This document shows, in pieces, positions 1-7,128 of a DNA stretch of 7,492 nucleotides (the first letter of the stretch is position 1; each line of letters opens with the position of its first letter). Below the pieces are notes generated by a model, which was not told where the DNA came from, did not search any database, and saw only the letters and a list, made by a program, of their open reading frames with translations. The position numbers and the translations under genes were made by a program. This stretch comes from Flavobacteriaceae bacterium UBA5079 (lineage in GTDB: Bacteria > Bacteroidota > Bacteroidia > Flavobacteriales > Flavobacteriaceae). Location: assembly GCA_002414705.1 (NCBI GenBank), contig DIAL01000163.1:1-7492 (forward strand), given 5' to 3'.

Positions 1-40
1 TTAGAAATTTTAAAGAAACTATAAGACCAAATAAAAACGG

Positions 41-57
41 GTCGTTCATCGATAAAA
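41..57 (+). repeat. 17-bp direct repeat, copy 1
   Basis: The sequence GTCGTTCATCGATAAAA occurs here and again, identically, at 177-193. The core contains the palindrome ATCGAT. A degenerate third copy (GTAGTTCGTCTAAA, about 10 of 14 matching) lies at 228-241, just before the presumed transcription start. Position upstream of a single secreted-protein gene suggests an operator for a regulator. That role is inference; no known motif is assigned. Confidence 0.5.
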
Positions 58-62
58 AAATG

Positions 63-85
63 CGGTTAACCTAAACCCTTAACCG
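63..85. other. Small perfect hairpin (7-bp stem, 9-nt loop)
   Basis: CGGTTAA at 63-69 is exactly complementary to TTAACCG at 79-85. Read on the minus strand, the hairpin is followed by CA and then seven T residues (60-54). This resembles a weak rho-independent terminator, although no minus-strand gene is visible to its right. It may be a terminator for a short unannotated RNA or a regulatory structure. The stem has only three G-C pairs. Confidence 0.35.
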
Positions 86-176
86 GTAGTCCATAAAACG
101 ATACATATAAACGACTACAATTCGACTCAAACACTTGTTTTACAGTATTTTACACACCAGCGTAATACACAAACAT

Positions 177-193
177 GTCGTTCATCGATAAAA
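177..193 (+). repeat. 17-bp direct repeat, copy 2
   Basis: Exact second copy of the 17-mer at 41-57; start-to-start distance is 136 bp (13 helical turns at about 10.5 bp). It lies about 140 nt upstream of the ATG of the T9SS protein gene. The same-face spacing would suit cooperative binding of a regulator, which is inference. Confidence 0.5.
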
Positions 194-334
194 TTAACAC
201 ATACAATTCATTCAACAATTTTTATAGGTAGTTCGTCTAAATCTTTGTGTAGGAATAATCACCCATATATACATTTGCACCTCCCTCACAAAGAATCTAA
301 TAAAAACACATTTAACCTAAACTCATTTTTACAG

Positions 335-3139
335 ATGAAAACGAATTACAAAATTTTAACGTTAATTTTAAGCTTTATGCTTTTAATCGGTGCTACTGCT
401 TTAAGCTATGGGCAGAACTGCACAGCTCCAATTTCATTGCCTTGGAACGAAGGTTTTGAAAATAACAGCGGTACGTATACCGATAGTAATACTAATGTTG
501 GTAATTGTTGGAGCTATAACGAAAGTAATAAAGGAAGACTTAGATTTGATGAAATATCGAGAACCGGAAACAGAGCTATTCTTTTTGATGTATCCCAAAA
601 CAACAATCAAACGCAAAACTATATTCTAAAAACATTAAATTTATCTAATTACATTAACTCTAATGATTTAAATCTTTCTTTTTGGGTTTTGGATCAAGGC
701 GATGAAAGTAATAATGGTGATGCGGTTTGGATTCGTGGTAACGATAATGCAGTTTGGATTAAAGCGGTACAATTGACACCTCAATCTTACACAGATGGAC
801 AATGGCAATTAATAAGTGGTATTGATATTGATGAAATACTAAGTAGTGAAGAACAATCAGTATCCTCTACCTTCCAAATTAGGCTAGGACAATATGATAA
901 CTACCAATATGATAACGATGGTATAGCATTTGATGATATTCAAATTACGGGAACTGTTGGCACTGGCGGAAATAATCCTAACCAACCACAAGACCTATTC
1001 TTTGAAACTTTTAATGAAAGTAACAATGCTATATCTGGCAATGGTGATGGTTTTAATAGCACAAACAATATTCCTTGGGATTTAACCGACGACAATCCTT
1101 CAAATGATCAAGATTACAAGTTTAAAGTTGATGGTGGTAATGATGAACTTGATGTACAGTTAATTAACGGTCTTGCTTCATGGCAAACCACAGGTTATAT
1201 AAACATAGAGGGGTTTACAAACTTAGAATTCAGCTTTATGTTTGATAAGTTTGAAATTGATAGAGATGAATCTGCAACCGATTATGTTGAAGCTTTCTAT
1301 CTTTTAAATGGTGAAACGGAGCCTGTACCAATTCAAAAATTAGAACGTGGGAGCCAAGAGGACGTTCAATACACAGAATCATTGAATATACCAGACACAG
1401 CTACTTCAATTAAACTAATTGTTAAGTTTAATCATACTGACAGCAATAGCGAGCATGAGGTTGCAGAAATAAAATTAACAGGAGTTCCTTATGCTAATGT
1501 ATGGCAAGGTGTTGATGCAGAAGGTGAGAATATAGAAGACGAAGAGTTATGGTCTTCTGGTGTGGTGCCAGACTCAACATCAACTATAATGATAGGTTCT
1601 GGTAAGCATCTAAGAATTAAAAATGACGTTACATTCAAAACAGTAATAGTTAATACAGGCGCGCTTTTAACTATAGACAAAACAGGATCGCTTACAACAG
1701 TTGAAGATTTTGTAAACAAAGGAACGGATAATGTGAATATGTGGTCAGATCATAACAAATTCTCTAGCTTAATTGTTAATGGTACATCTACTGGTGCTGT
1801 AAACTATAACCGTTGGGTAAACAATTATGAGGTTGGTACTAATGGTAATGATTGTATTTCATCGCCTGTTGCTGGTGATACCTGGCAAAATGTTATGAGT
1901 AATAACACAGATGTGTTATATAACAATGGTACGTTATTTTCGTTTACACCTTACATTAATGGTGGAAATGGCTGGGGTAACTTTTACACAAATACAACGA
2001 CTGCTAATATTACTTCAGGTATTGGGTATAGAGTAGCGACTTTTGCAAATGCTAGCGCACCTATTAAATTTACTGGTACTGTATTAAACAGCGATGTAAC
2101 GGTTCCTTTAAATCGTGCTCAAACACGTTGGAATGTGGTTGGAAACCCTTACACATCATATATTAACCTTAGTGAATTTCTAACAGAGAACATTAATGAA
2201 TTAGATACTGATTATGTAGTAGTGCTAGGTTACAATGGTGTAAATAATACGGATGGTTGGATTTACTACAACCTATCAAGCGCTATTGAAAGCAACGTAA
2301 CTATTGCTCCAGGACAAGGGTTTTATTTAGCAGCTAAAACAAACAGTAGTGTTGTTACGTTCAAGCCTAGCATGAGAACCTATGTAGGTGAAGATGATTT
2401 TCTTCAAAATGGTATGCGTAATGCGGAACAAACTGTTCAAAAAATGAGATTAAATGTAGCAAAAGGAAATCAGGCTAGACATTCTGAATTGTATTTCTTA
2501 GACTACAACGGTGTTTCTGATGATTTCGATTTAGGTTTTGATTCTTATGTTTACAATGGTTCAGATAGCTTTAACATTTACTCAACATTAGTAAACAATA
2601 CAACTAATACGGATAAATTAGCTATCCAGTCTATGACAATGGAAAATGTCTTAGAGAGTGTTATTGCTCTTGGTGTTCATGCGCAAGCTGGACAACAAAT
2701 TACCTTCAGTATCGATCAGGTAACTACAGGTGAAGAAACTTTAGTATATTTAGAAGATCGTGCTACTGATACTTGGACATTATTAAATGATGGTAATACC
2801 TTTACTGTAACACCAAATACAAACCTAACAGGAACTGGACGTTTTTACTTACACTTACAAGATGAAGGTAGATTATCTACTACTGAATTTAATGCCGATT
2901 TAAATCAAGTTGGAATTAAGAGCATTAATGGTACAAAACAACTGGTTATTACTGGCGAATTAGCTGAAGACACACAAGTAAGCATCTATGATATGACTGG
3001 AAAACTAGTGTTAAACAACACTATTAAAGCGTTTAACCAAACTAACCGTATTAATGTAGCTCAAATTAATACAGGTGTATATGTGGTGAGTTTAAAAAAC
3101 AATTCACAAAGTGTATCCAAACAAGTGTTAATTAATTAA
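335..3139 (+). CDS. Secreted multidomain protein with C-terminal T9SS sorting domain
   Basis: A 934-residue exported protein of unknown specific function. The ATG at 335 is chosen because it is directly followed by a classic signal peptide: MKTNYK, a hydrophobic run at about 7-22, and likely cleavage near SYGQ (residue 27). Residues ~28-206 form a MAM/jelly-roll-like domain with the usual flavobacterial opening (C29, then LPWNEGFENN) and an AFDDIQI closing strand. Residues ~219-383 look like a second beta-sandwich (LFFETFNE to AEIKLTG). Residues ~385-500 resemble beta-helix repeats. Residues ~500-850 match the beta-rich scaffold common in large flavobacterial surface proteins (DCISSPV, NVVGNPY, APGQGFYLA, VYLEDR, GTGRFYLHLQ). 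Residues ~856-934 read as a type A T9SS sorting domain (VSIYDMTGKLV, INTGVYVVSL, KQVLIN). That domain would direct it through the outer membrane for release or cell-surface attachment. No catalytic motif was recognised, so binding or adhesion is the best guess. It stands alone between its own leader and a terminator. Confidence 0.9.
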   Translation: MKTNYKILTLILSFMLLIGATALSYGQNCTAPISLPWNEGFENNSGTYTDSNTNVGNCWSYNESNKGRLRFDEISRTGNRAILFDVSQNNNQTQNYILKTLNLSNYINSNDLNLSFWVLDQGDESNNGDAVWIRGNDNAVWIKAVQLTPQSYTDGQWQLISGIDIDEILSSEEQSVSSTFQIRLGQYDNYQYDNDGIAFDDIQITGTVGTGGNNPNQPQDLFFETFNESNNAISGNGDGFNSTNNIPWDLTDDNPSNDQDYKFKVDGGNDELDVQLINGLASWQTTGYINIEGFTNLEFSFMFDKFEIDRDESATDYVEAFYLLNGETEPVPIQKLERGSQEDVQYTESLNIPDTATSIKLIVKFNHTDSNSEHEVAEIKLTGVPYANVWQGVDAEGENIEDEELWSSGVVPDSTSTIMIGSGKHLRIKNDVTFKTVIVNTGALLTIDKTGSLTTVEDFVNKGTDNVNMWSDHNKFSSLIVNGTSTGAVNYNRWVNNYEVGTNGNDCISSPVAGDTWQNVMSNNTDVLYNNGTLFSFTPYINGGNGWGNFYTNTTTANITSGIGYRVATFANASAPIKFTGTVLNSDVTVPLNRAQTRWNVVGNPYTSYINLSEFLTENINELDTDYVVVLGYNGVNNTDGWIYYNLSSAIESNVTIAPGQGFYLAAKTNSSVVTFKPSMRTYVGEDDFLQNGMRNAEQTVQKMRLNVAKGNQARHSELYFLDYNGVSDDFDLGFDSYVYNGSDSFNIYSTLVNNTTNTDKLAIQSMTMENVLESVIALGVHAQAGQQITFSIDQVTTGEETLVYLEDRATDTWTLLNDGNTFTVTPNTNLTGTGRFYLHLQDEGRLSTTEFNADLNQVGIKSINGTKQLVITGELAEDTQVSIYDMTGKLVLNNTIKAFNQTNRINVAQINTGVYVVSLKNNSQSVSKQVLIN

Positions 3140-3160
3140 AATTTTAAAATTATATTTTTT

Positions 3161-3193
3161 AAAAACGTGCTATCTTTTGATAGCACGTTTTTT
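3161..3193 (+). terminator. Rho-independent terminator of the T9SS protein gene
   Basis: A 10-bp stem, ACGTGCTATC (3165-3174) with GATAGCACGT (3179-3188), encloses a TTTT loop. It is extended by A5/T5 pairing to 14 bp and ends in a run of six T (3188-3193). It starts 21 nt after the stop codon. The A-tract makes it potentially bidirectional, but no minus-strand gene ends nearby. Confidence 0.93.
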
Positions 3194-3751
3194 GTTTTCT
3201 GGTATGTACTTACAACTTTGACAGCTATAATTAGCGCAATAATATTGTAACTAATGGAGTCAAGACAAAATTGCATGTAATCTGGTATTCCTTCAGTATA
3301 TAAAAATGAACTCTACATAAGAACAAAATTAGTTAGCTGAACTTAATATTTTTTTAAGTCCTAAAAAGGTACAACACATTGCGCTGTTATATGAGATCAC
3401 GTGAATGCGCATCAAAAATTCGAAGTACTATTCAAAATCTGCTAATCTGAATAATTGATAATAGGCATTAAAAAATAGTGTTTTGGAAAGCTTTAAATAA
3501 TTAAATCCAAAATGAAGGGTGGTTTATTTTTTATTGATTAATATTTAACACGCTTCATTTGTTTTATGACGCTTTCAAAAACAAGAAAAAATCGAATAGC
3601 AGAACTAATTTATTATAGTACCGATTTTGATGACCAGAATGTATTATTATTTATACTTAAGAAAACAAATAGCTTAAAACAGAAAAAATACGCTTTTTAA
3701 GTAACTAGTATATCAAATTCCTTTTTATGATTATTCCTCTTTTTTTTATAC
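3194..3751. other. Long intergenic stretch, mostly without recognisable content
   Basis: About 560 bp between the T9SS gene terminator and the stop of the convergent membrane-protein gene. It is very AT-rich and stops are frequent in all frames. The only plausible coding stretch is the 44-codon ORF at 3566-3700. No tRNA, hairpin terminator for the minus-strand gene or clear repeat was found. A T-run at 3739-3746 has no stem before it. It may contain gene remnants or a small RNA, for which I see no direct signal. Confidence 0.5.
3566..3700 (+). CDS. Possible small protein of 44 residues, unknown function
   Basis: An ATG-to-TAA frame encodes a basic peptide beginning MTLSKTRKNRIAELIYYSTD and ending KKYAF. 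The composition looks more protein-like than random AT-rich sequence: a basic start, an amphipathic RIAELIYY helix-like stretch, an acidic DFDDQ turn and a hydrophobic VLLFIL segment followed by lysines. No signal peptide, cysteine pair or known motif is seen. The start lies in TTTGTTTTATG, with no obvious ribosome binding site, which is normal for Bacteroidota. It could be a genuine orphan small protein, the remnant of a larger gene, or chance. I do not recognise it. Confidence 0.3.
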   Translation: MTLSKTRKNRIAELIYYSTDFDDQNVLLFILKKTNSLKQKKYAF

Positions 3752-5533
3752 TTAATGCAACCGTTTAGAATAATCTAACTGGGAATAAAACAAGGTGTCT
3801 TGCCAAGTAATTGTGCCGAGTAAAACCCAAGGTTTCATTATATTTTTTTTATAAACATCCAGCTCCCAAGTTTCAGGAATTTTTAGTTTTTTAATATAAA
3901 CATTAAAGTGCGTGCTATCTAAATCTATGTTGTTTTTAAAACTCCAAAACGCCGAATAATCTCGAACATAACGATTCAGCTTTAAACTATCTAAATCTGG
4001 ACTATAACTCGAGAAAAAACTTTTTCGCCTAATTGGATCGTTTTTATAATAATCCGCTTGACCATTTTGCTTTGTTAAGGGAAGCCACAGTTCTTGATTG
4101 GCACGTTGATGCGTTATGGCAATACTGTACAAATGTTGCTTTTCAGTAGGATGTGTAAAGACATTGTGCTGGCTAATACCTAAAACAACTCTGGCCATAT
4201 TATGCACTTGAACAATACCCGTTGGTAAATTTAAAGTTTTCGCAAACTTTGTCCGTAATATAGCATGACCTTGAAGTAATAAAACACCCACAAAAAAAAC
4301 AGCTATAAGTTTAATTTTATAAGGTTTTAATTCTGTACATGTATCAGTATTATTATCACGCGGTTTTAGGCTTGTAATTAAAAGTTTAACAGATAAAACT
4401 GTATTACGATACAACAATCTATTAAAAAAAGGAATAAATAACAATAATCCTAGAGGCACAAATAAAGGTAACCTTAACAGTATAAAACGCAATGCTTGAT
4501 AGGGTGTCAATATATCGTTTTCCTTACCATGTAGCCAAAACAATGGCTTTGAAAGGAGTTGATGAGCTTGCTGTTCATTGGTATCTACTTCAATACATTC
4601 AAAACAATTAAAAACATCAAAACTAATAACTAAAATCATAAGCCGTTTGGACCAAAAATTATGAGCTCGAAAAAAAACAGGCACTCGTTTTCTACATGTT
4701 ATATGATGTTTTACGGTCCGCCAAAAAGAAACAGGCAGTAATAATATATAAACCGAAATGAACCCGAGTGCAAATGGCGAAAACGGAAAACATATTAAAA
4801 TACCTACATGTAATAAAACACCTAAACTAAATACCCAAATACGATAGCGTTTTTTAAAGCAGATAAATATAAACACACTTTCAAACAGCAAACTAAAATA
4901 CGCTAAAAACCGTATGAAATATTCCTGATTTAATAGGAACGATAAATCCATTCTTGCAAATTCAGCAGGAACCGATGCAAATTTCCATATTACCAAACCA
5001 TTAAGCCAATAGTCTGTTAAAAGTTTATCAAAAAGGGATATGAAATACACCAAAGCTAATGCCATAAAAACAAAGCTATAATACTGCAAAACAGAAACCG
5101 TATGTTGGTTAACACGACTATTAGGGTTACGGAATCTAGTAATTACGGAATCCAAAGACAATACCTGACTTACGGATGTAAACATCAGTAAAAAATTTAT
5201 GGCCATAAACACATTAAGCATGTGATTACCAAAATTATCTATGGTAGCAAAAAAAACTAACGATAGTGTATAATTTAAGATAGTTACAACCCGTGTAAAC
5301 AGACCAAAAATAAGGGCCACAATCGCAGCCAACCAAAGTAGTAACCCATATTTAAAATCAATGTTTCCGAAACTTATAAAGGGAATCTCATCAAAAATTA
5401 AATGCCTGAAGGAATATAACTGAAAGACCTCCCAAAATAACACACAACCAATGGCTATTCTAAAAACAGCCAAACCAGTTGCATCAATTTTCCTAGTGTA
5501 AAATTGCGTTACAAATTTCATAAATTTTGACAT
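3752..5533 (-). CDS. HTTM-domain membrane protein (vitamin K-dependent carboxylase-like) with degenerate DCC module
   Basis: A 593-residue integral membrane protein. Residues ~14-272 match the HTTM fold related to vitamin K-dependent gamma-carboxylase. They include an early helix (LAVFRIAIGCVLFWEVFQLY), the conserved NFGNHMLNVFMAINFLLMF segment (100-118) ending in LSLDS, and HVGILICFPF (242-251). About eight hydrophobic segments fall in this part, with two more at ~351-372 and ~407-422. Residues ~284-378 read as a DCC/DUF393-type thioredoxin-like module: VFF at 286-288, FDVFNCFECIEV, ILTPYQALRFILLRLPLF, and a trailing hydrophobic segment with NRLLYR. The expected DGxCxxC start is replaced by RAHNFWS, so both motif cysteines are missing; a CFEC pair sits about 20 residues later. 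The C-terminal ~160 residues are soluble and resemble tails of bacteroidete HTTM proteins (VVLGISQHNVF). The substrate is unknown, and true carboxylase activity is not implied. The ATG at 5533 is used; Met5 is an alternative. It is divergent from the peptide-kinase pair. Confidence 0.85.
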   Translation of the reverse strand: MSKFMKFVTQFYTRKIDATGLAVFRIAIGCVLFWEVFQLYSFRHLIFDEIPFISFGNIDFKYGLLLWLAAIVALIFGLFTRVVTILNYTLSLVFFATIDNFGNHMLNVFMAINFLLMFTSVSQVLSLDSVITRFRNPNSRVNQHTVSVLQYYSFVFMALALVYFISLFDKLLTDYWLNGLVIWKFASVPAEFARMDLSFLLNQEYFIRFLAYFSLLFESVFIFICFKKRYRIWVFSLGVLLHVGILICFPFSPFALGFISVYILLLPVSFWRTVKHHITCRKRVPVFFRAHNFWSKRLMILVISFDVFNCFECIEVDTNEQQAHQLLSKPLFWLHGKENDILTPYQALRFILLRLPLFVPLGLLLFIPFFNRLLYRNTVLSVKLLITSLKPRDNNTDTCTELKPYKIKLIAVFFVGVLLLQGHAILRTKFAKTLNLPTGIVQVHNMARVVLGISQHNVFTHPTEKQHLYSIAITHQRANQELWLPLTKQNGQADYYKNDPIRRKSFFSSYSPDLDSLKLNRYVRDYSAFWSFKNNIDLDSTHFNVYIKKLKIPETWELDVYKKNIMKPWVLLGTITWQDTLFYSQLDYSKRLH

Positions 5534-5699
5534 AAATAAATCATTACATTTTGTTTGTAAAACATGTTATTAGATCGCTAAAATACATAGATTTATCAAT
5601 ATCATAATGTAATACTACAATAGATTGTTATTTATGATTAAAAACGAACACGACACAAGCTGCAAACTATAATTTATTTTTTTTTAAGAAAAATAAATG

Positions 5700-5707
5700 T
5701 ATTTTTG
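5700..5707 (+). promoter_or_regulatory. Candidate Bacteroidota -7 promoter box for the peptide-kinase unit
   Basis: TATTTTTG matches TAnnTTTG perfectly. Transcription would begin near 5713, leaving about 35 nt before the TTG at 5748. No clear TTTG-type -33 element lies 19-21 nt upstream, only a T-run. If this box is used, the ATG at 5697 cannot start the peptide. One match of this kind is expected by chance in roughly one of ten such AT-rich intergenic regions, so support is moderate. Confidence 0.45.
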
Positions 5708-5747
5708 TGGGATACTTATTTTTAATGAAATCAAATCCTACTCAATT

Positions 5748-5903
5748 TTGAAACAAAACAACCAAAATCAAATTACCAGAAAAGACGCCATAAAAAAAAT
5801 GGGGAAGTATGCTGGTCTAACTGCTATTGGCACGTTTTTAATTCTAAATCCTACCAAGGCACAAGCTAATAGTGCAGAATCTGCTCAAGATCCTGGTATT
5901 TAA
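5748..5903 (+). CDS. Small exported-type peptide with Tat-like leader (possible modified-peptide precursor)
   Basis: A 51-residue peptide if started at TTG 5748. An in-frame ATG at 5697 would give 68 residues, but the added MYFCGILIFNEIKSYSI is unlike a leader, and the candidate promoter box lies inside it. From the TTG the order is: polar start (1-8), ITRKDAIKKMG (9-19) resembling a twin-arginine motif with RK in place of RR, a hydrophobic run (about 21-33, YAGLTAIGTFLIL), then NPTKAQA, a good signal-peptidase site at 38-40. Only 11 residues would remain after cleavage (NSAESAQDPGI), with Ser42 and Ser45 as the only hydroxyl residues. From memory, similar short ITRK-type, KAQA-ending peptides recur in Flavobacteriia. 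Function is unknown. The next gene, an HprK-like kinase, starts inside this one, so the two are very likely co-transcribed. It could be a substrate of that kinase, a RiPP-like precursor, or simply a tiny secreted peptide. Confidence 0.65.
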   Translation: MKQNNQNQITRKDAIKKMGKYAGLTAIGTFLILNPTKAQANSAESAQDPGI

Positions 5904-7041
5904 TGAAGCTCATAATTATACCCGCCAAAAAATCAACTCAAACTATAAAACAGAGAAACAAATAGGTAACTATATAGTAGTTTATTTCAATACCTCTAAT
6001 AGCTATATTGTTCTAGACAAAAATACACATACATACTTCAAAGCATACAAAACAGCTAAAACCAAAGTTGCATATCTTACGCTGTTAGGTACAACCAGTA
6101 ATTCGGAACTCAACATTTTATTCTACGATACTTTTTTTGAATTAGAGAACACAATCCCAATTAAAAAATCTAAACCTTTAGATATTGTATTTAGCAAATC
6201 CACGCCATTAGTCAAATACCTGACCTATCAGAATTTGGTATGTCAAGTTGCTTCTAATAATATGGATACGCTTCAGGATGCTAGTTCCAGTTATCAACAC
6301 CTAGAAACAGACATACAAAATTCAAGTCACACATTAACAATACAAGAAAACGCTAGCACCATGGCTCTAAAAAACACGAGTGGGCAAGTTTGGAGCTGGT
6401 CTTTGCATGAGAAACATGTATTTCAAGGGAAGTTTTCATTTGAACTATTAAATGCCATTCACCAAAAAACAGAGCAAGACTGGATAGGCACCTTGCATGC
6501 CTCTACTATTGGTAATGGAGAAGAAGGTATTATGCTGGTGGGTAATTCAGGAAGTGGAAAAAGCACGTTAGCAACACTATTAATGCTGCAGGGTTTTGAC
6601 TTAATTGCAGATGATATGAGTGCCATGCTTCTAGAAAACAACCATATTGCGGTGTTACCAGCAGCTATTTCTGTAAAAGAAAAAGCCTTTAATACTATAG
6701 CGCCTTTAGTCCCTGACTTTCAATCATTACCCACGCAATATATTAACACAAAAAAAGGATATGTAACATATGTACCACCGTTACCGCTTAAAAACCCAAA
6801 TTGCTTAAGCTATCCGTGTAAAAACCTAGTATTAGTTCGGTACAGCCAAACACCTATAGCAACCCAATTAAAACAAGGTGCAGAAAAAACCATTCTGGAG
6901 GAACTCATTTCAGAATCTTGGTTAGCGCATAACGAAGTCCATGCAAAAGCGTTTTTAGACTGGCTAGGAAGCGTGAATTTTTACGAGCTCAAATATCACA
7001 ACAACCAAGAGGCTATTGCCGCTGTTAGTAGCCTATTTTAA
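5872..7041 (+). CDS. HPr kinase/phosphorylase-like ATP-binding protein
   Basis: A 389-residue P-loop protein of the HprK-like type. The kinase core spans about 205-260: TLHAST (His209 at the position of the conserved HprK histidine), Walker A GNSGSGKST (224-232), and FDLIADDMSAM with Asp247-Asp248, as in HprK-type kinases. The classical HPr-kinase signature loop is not evident, so HPr itself is an unlikely substrate. The end (YELKYHNNQEAIAAVSSLF) resembles HprK-like proteins of peptide-modification clusters. The N-terminal ~200 residues are beta-rich (IGNYIVVYFNTSNSYIVLD) and are not confidently assigned; a divergent substrate-recognition domain is possible. The start is GTG 5872: the frame has a stop shortly upstream and no ATG before residue 131. 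The gene overlaps the upstream peptide gene by 32 nt, suggesting translational coupling. It is probably cytoplasmic. It is followed within about 45 nt by a repeat array, with no clear T-tailed terminator. Related kinases phosphorylate serines in proteins or precursor peptides; the substrate here is inferred, with the neighbouring peptide as the first candidate. Confidence 0.8.
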   Translation: MQNLLKILVFNEAHNYTRQKINSNYKTEKQIGNYIVVYFNTSNSYIVLDKNTHTYFKAYKTAKTKVAYLTLLGTTSNSELNILFYDTFFELENTIPIKKSKPLDIVFSKSTPLVKYLTYQNLVCQVASNNMDTLQDASSSYQHLETDIQNSSHTLTIQENASTMALKNTSGQVWSWSLHEKHVFQGKFSFELLNAIHQKTEQDWIGTLHASTIGNGEEGIMLVGNSGSGKSTLATLLMLQGFDLIADDMSAMLLENNHIAVLPAAISVKEKAFNTIAPLVPDFQSLPTQYINTKKGYVTYVPPLPLKNPNCLSYPCKNLVLVRYSQTPIATQLKQGAEKTILEELISESWLAHNEVHAKAFLDWLGSVNFYELKYHNNQEAIAAVSSLF

Positions 7042-7084
7042 ACTATTAAGCACTGTTTTAGTTTGTATTTCAACCTAGAGGCTC

Positions 7085-7128
7085 CGTCAGCTCGAGTGAT
7101 TTGGCTTTGGCCAAATAGTATCGAGAAC
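7085..7128. repeat. Solitary hairpin module at the edge of the repeat array
   Basis: CGTCAGCTCGAGTG (7085-7098) is followed by a perfect 7-bp hairpin, ATTTGGC-TTTG-GCCAAAT (7099-7116), and then AGTATCGAGAAC. The flanks match those of the array's modules (CGTCAGTTCGAGTG and GTATCGAGAAC), but the stem and loop differ. It therefore looks like a divergent member of the same family that kept its fold. It lies 43 nt after the kinase stop. Confidence 0.8.

Larger units (their letters stand above)
1..334. other. Non-coding leader region upstream of the T9SS protein
   Basis: I see no credible gene in this stretch. It is AT-rich and holds a 17-bp exact direct repeat and a 7-bp-stem hairpin, listed separately. 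The open frame of the downstream gene extends back to a TTG at 245, but those 30 extra residues are polar and would bury the signal peptide, so this part is read as untranslated leader. A weak match to the Bacteroidota -7 box lies at 240-247 (AATCTTTG, one mismatch to TAnnTTTG) with no convincing -33 element. If used, it would give a leader of about 80 nt. Confidence 0.6.

Noticed and set aside
245..334. N-terminal extension of the T9SS protein from a TTG at 245
   Set aside because: It would put 30 polar residues ahead of a textbook signal peptide that starts at the ATG at 335.
3409..3450. ORF of about 19 codons starting near 3391
   Set aside because: Too short, with no motif or context support.
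5662..5670. Minus-strand TATAGTTTG as a -7 box for the HTTM gene
   Set aside because: The spacer is one base too long for TAnnTTTG and it lies about 130 nt from the start codon.
5715..5932. Similarity between ILIFNEIKSY upstream of the peptide and ILVFNEAHNY at the kinase N-terminus
   Set aside because: Six of ten residues match but only about 18 of 30 bases; probably chance in AT-rich DNA around a shared TTTAATGAA.
5903..5965. ATG at 5903 overlapping the peptide stop (TAATG) as the kinase start
   Set aside because: It is in another frame and runs only 20 codons before a stop.
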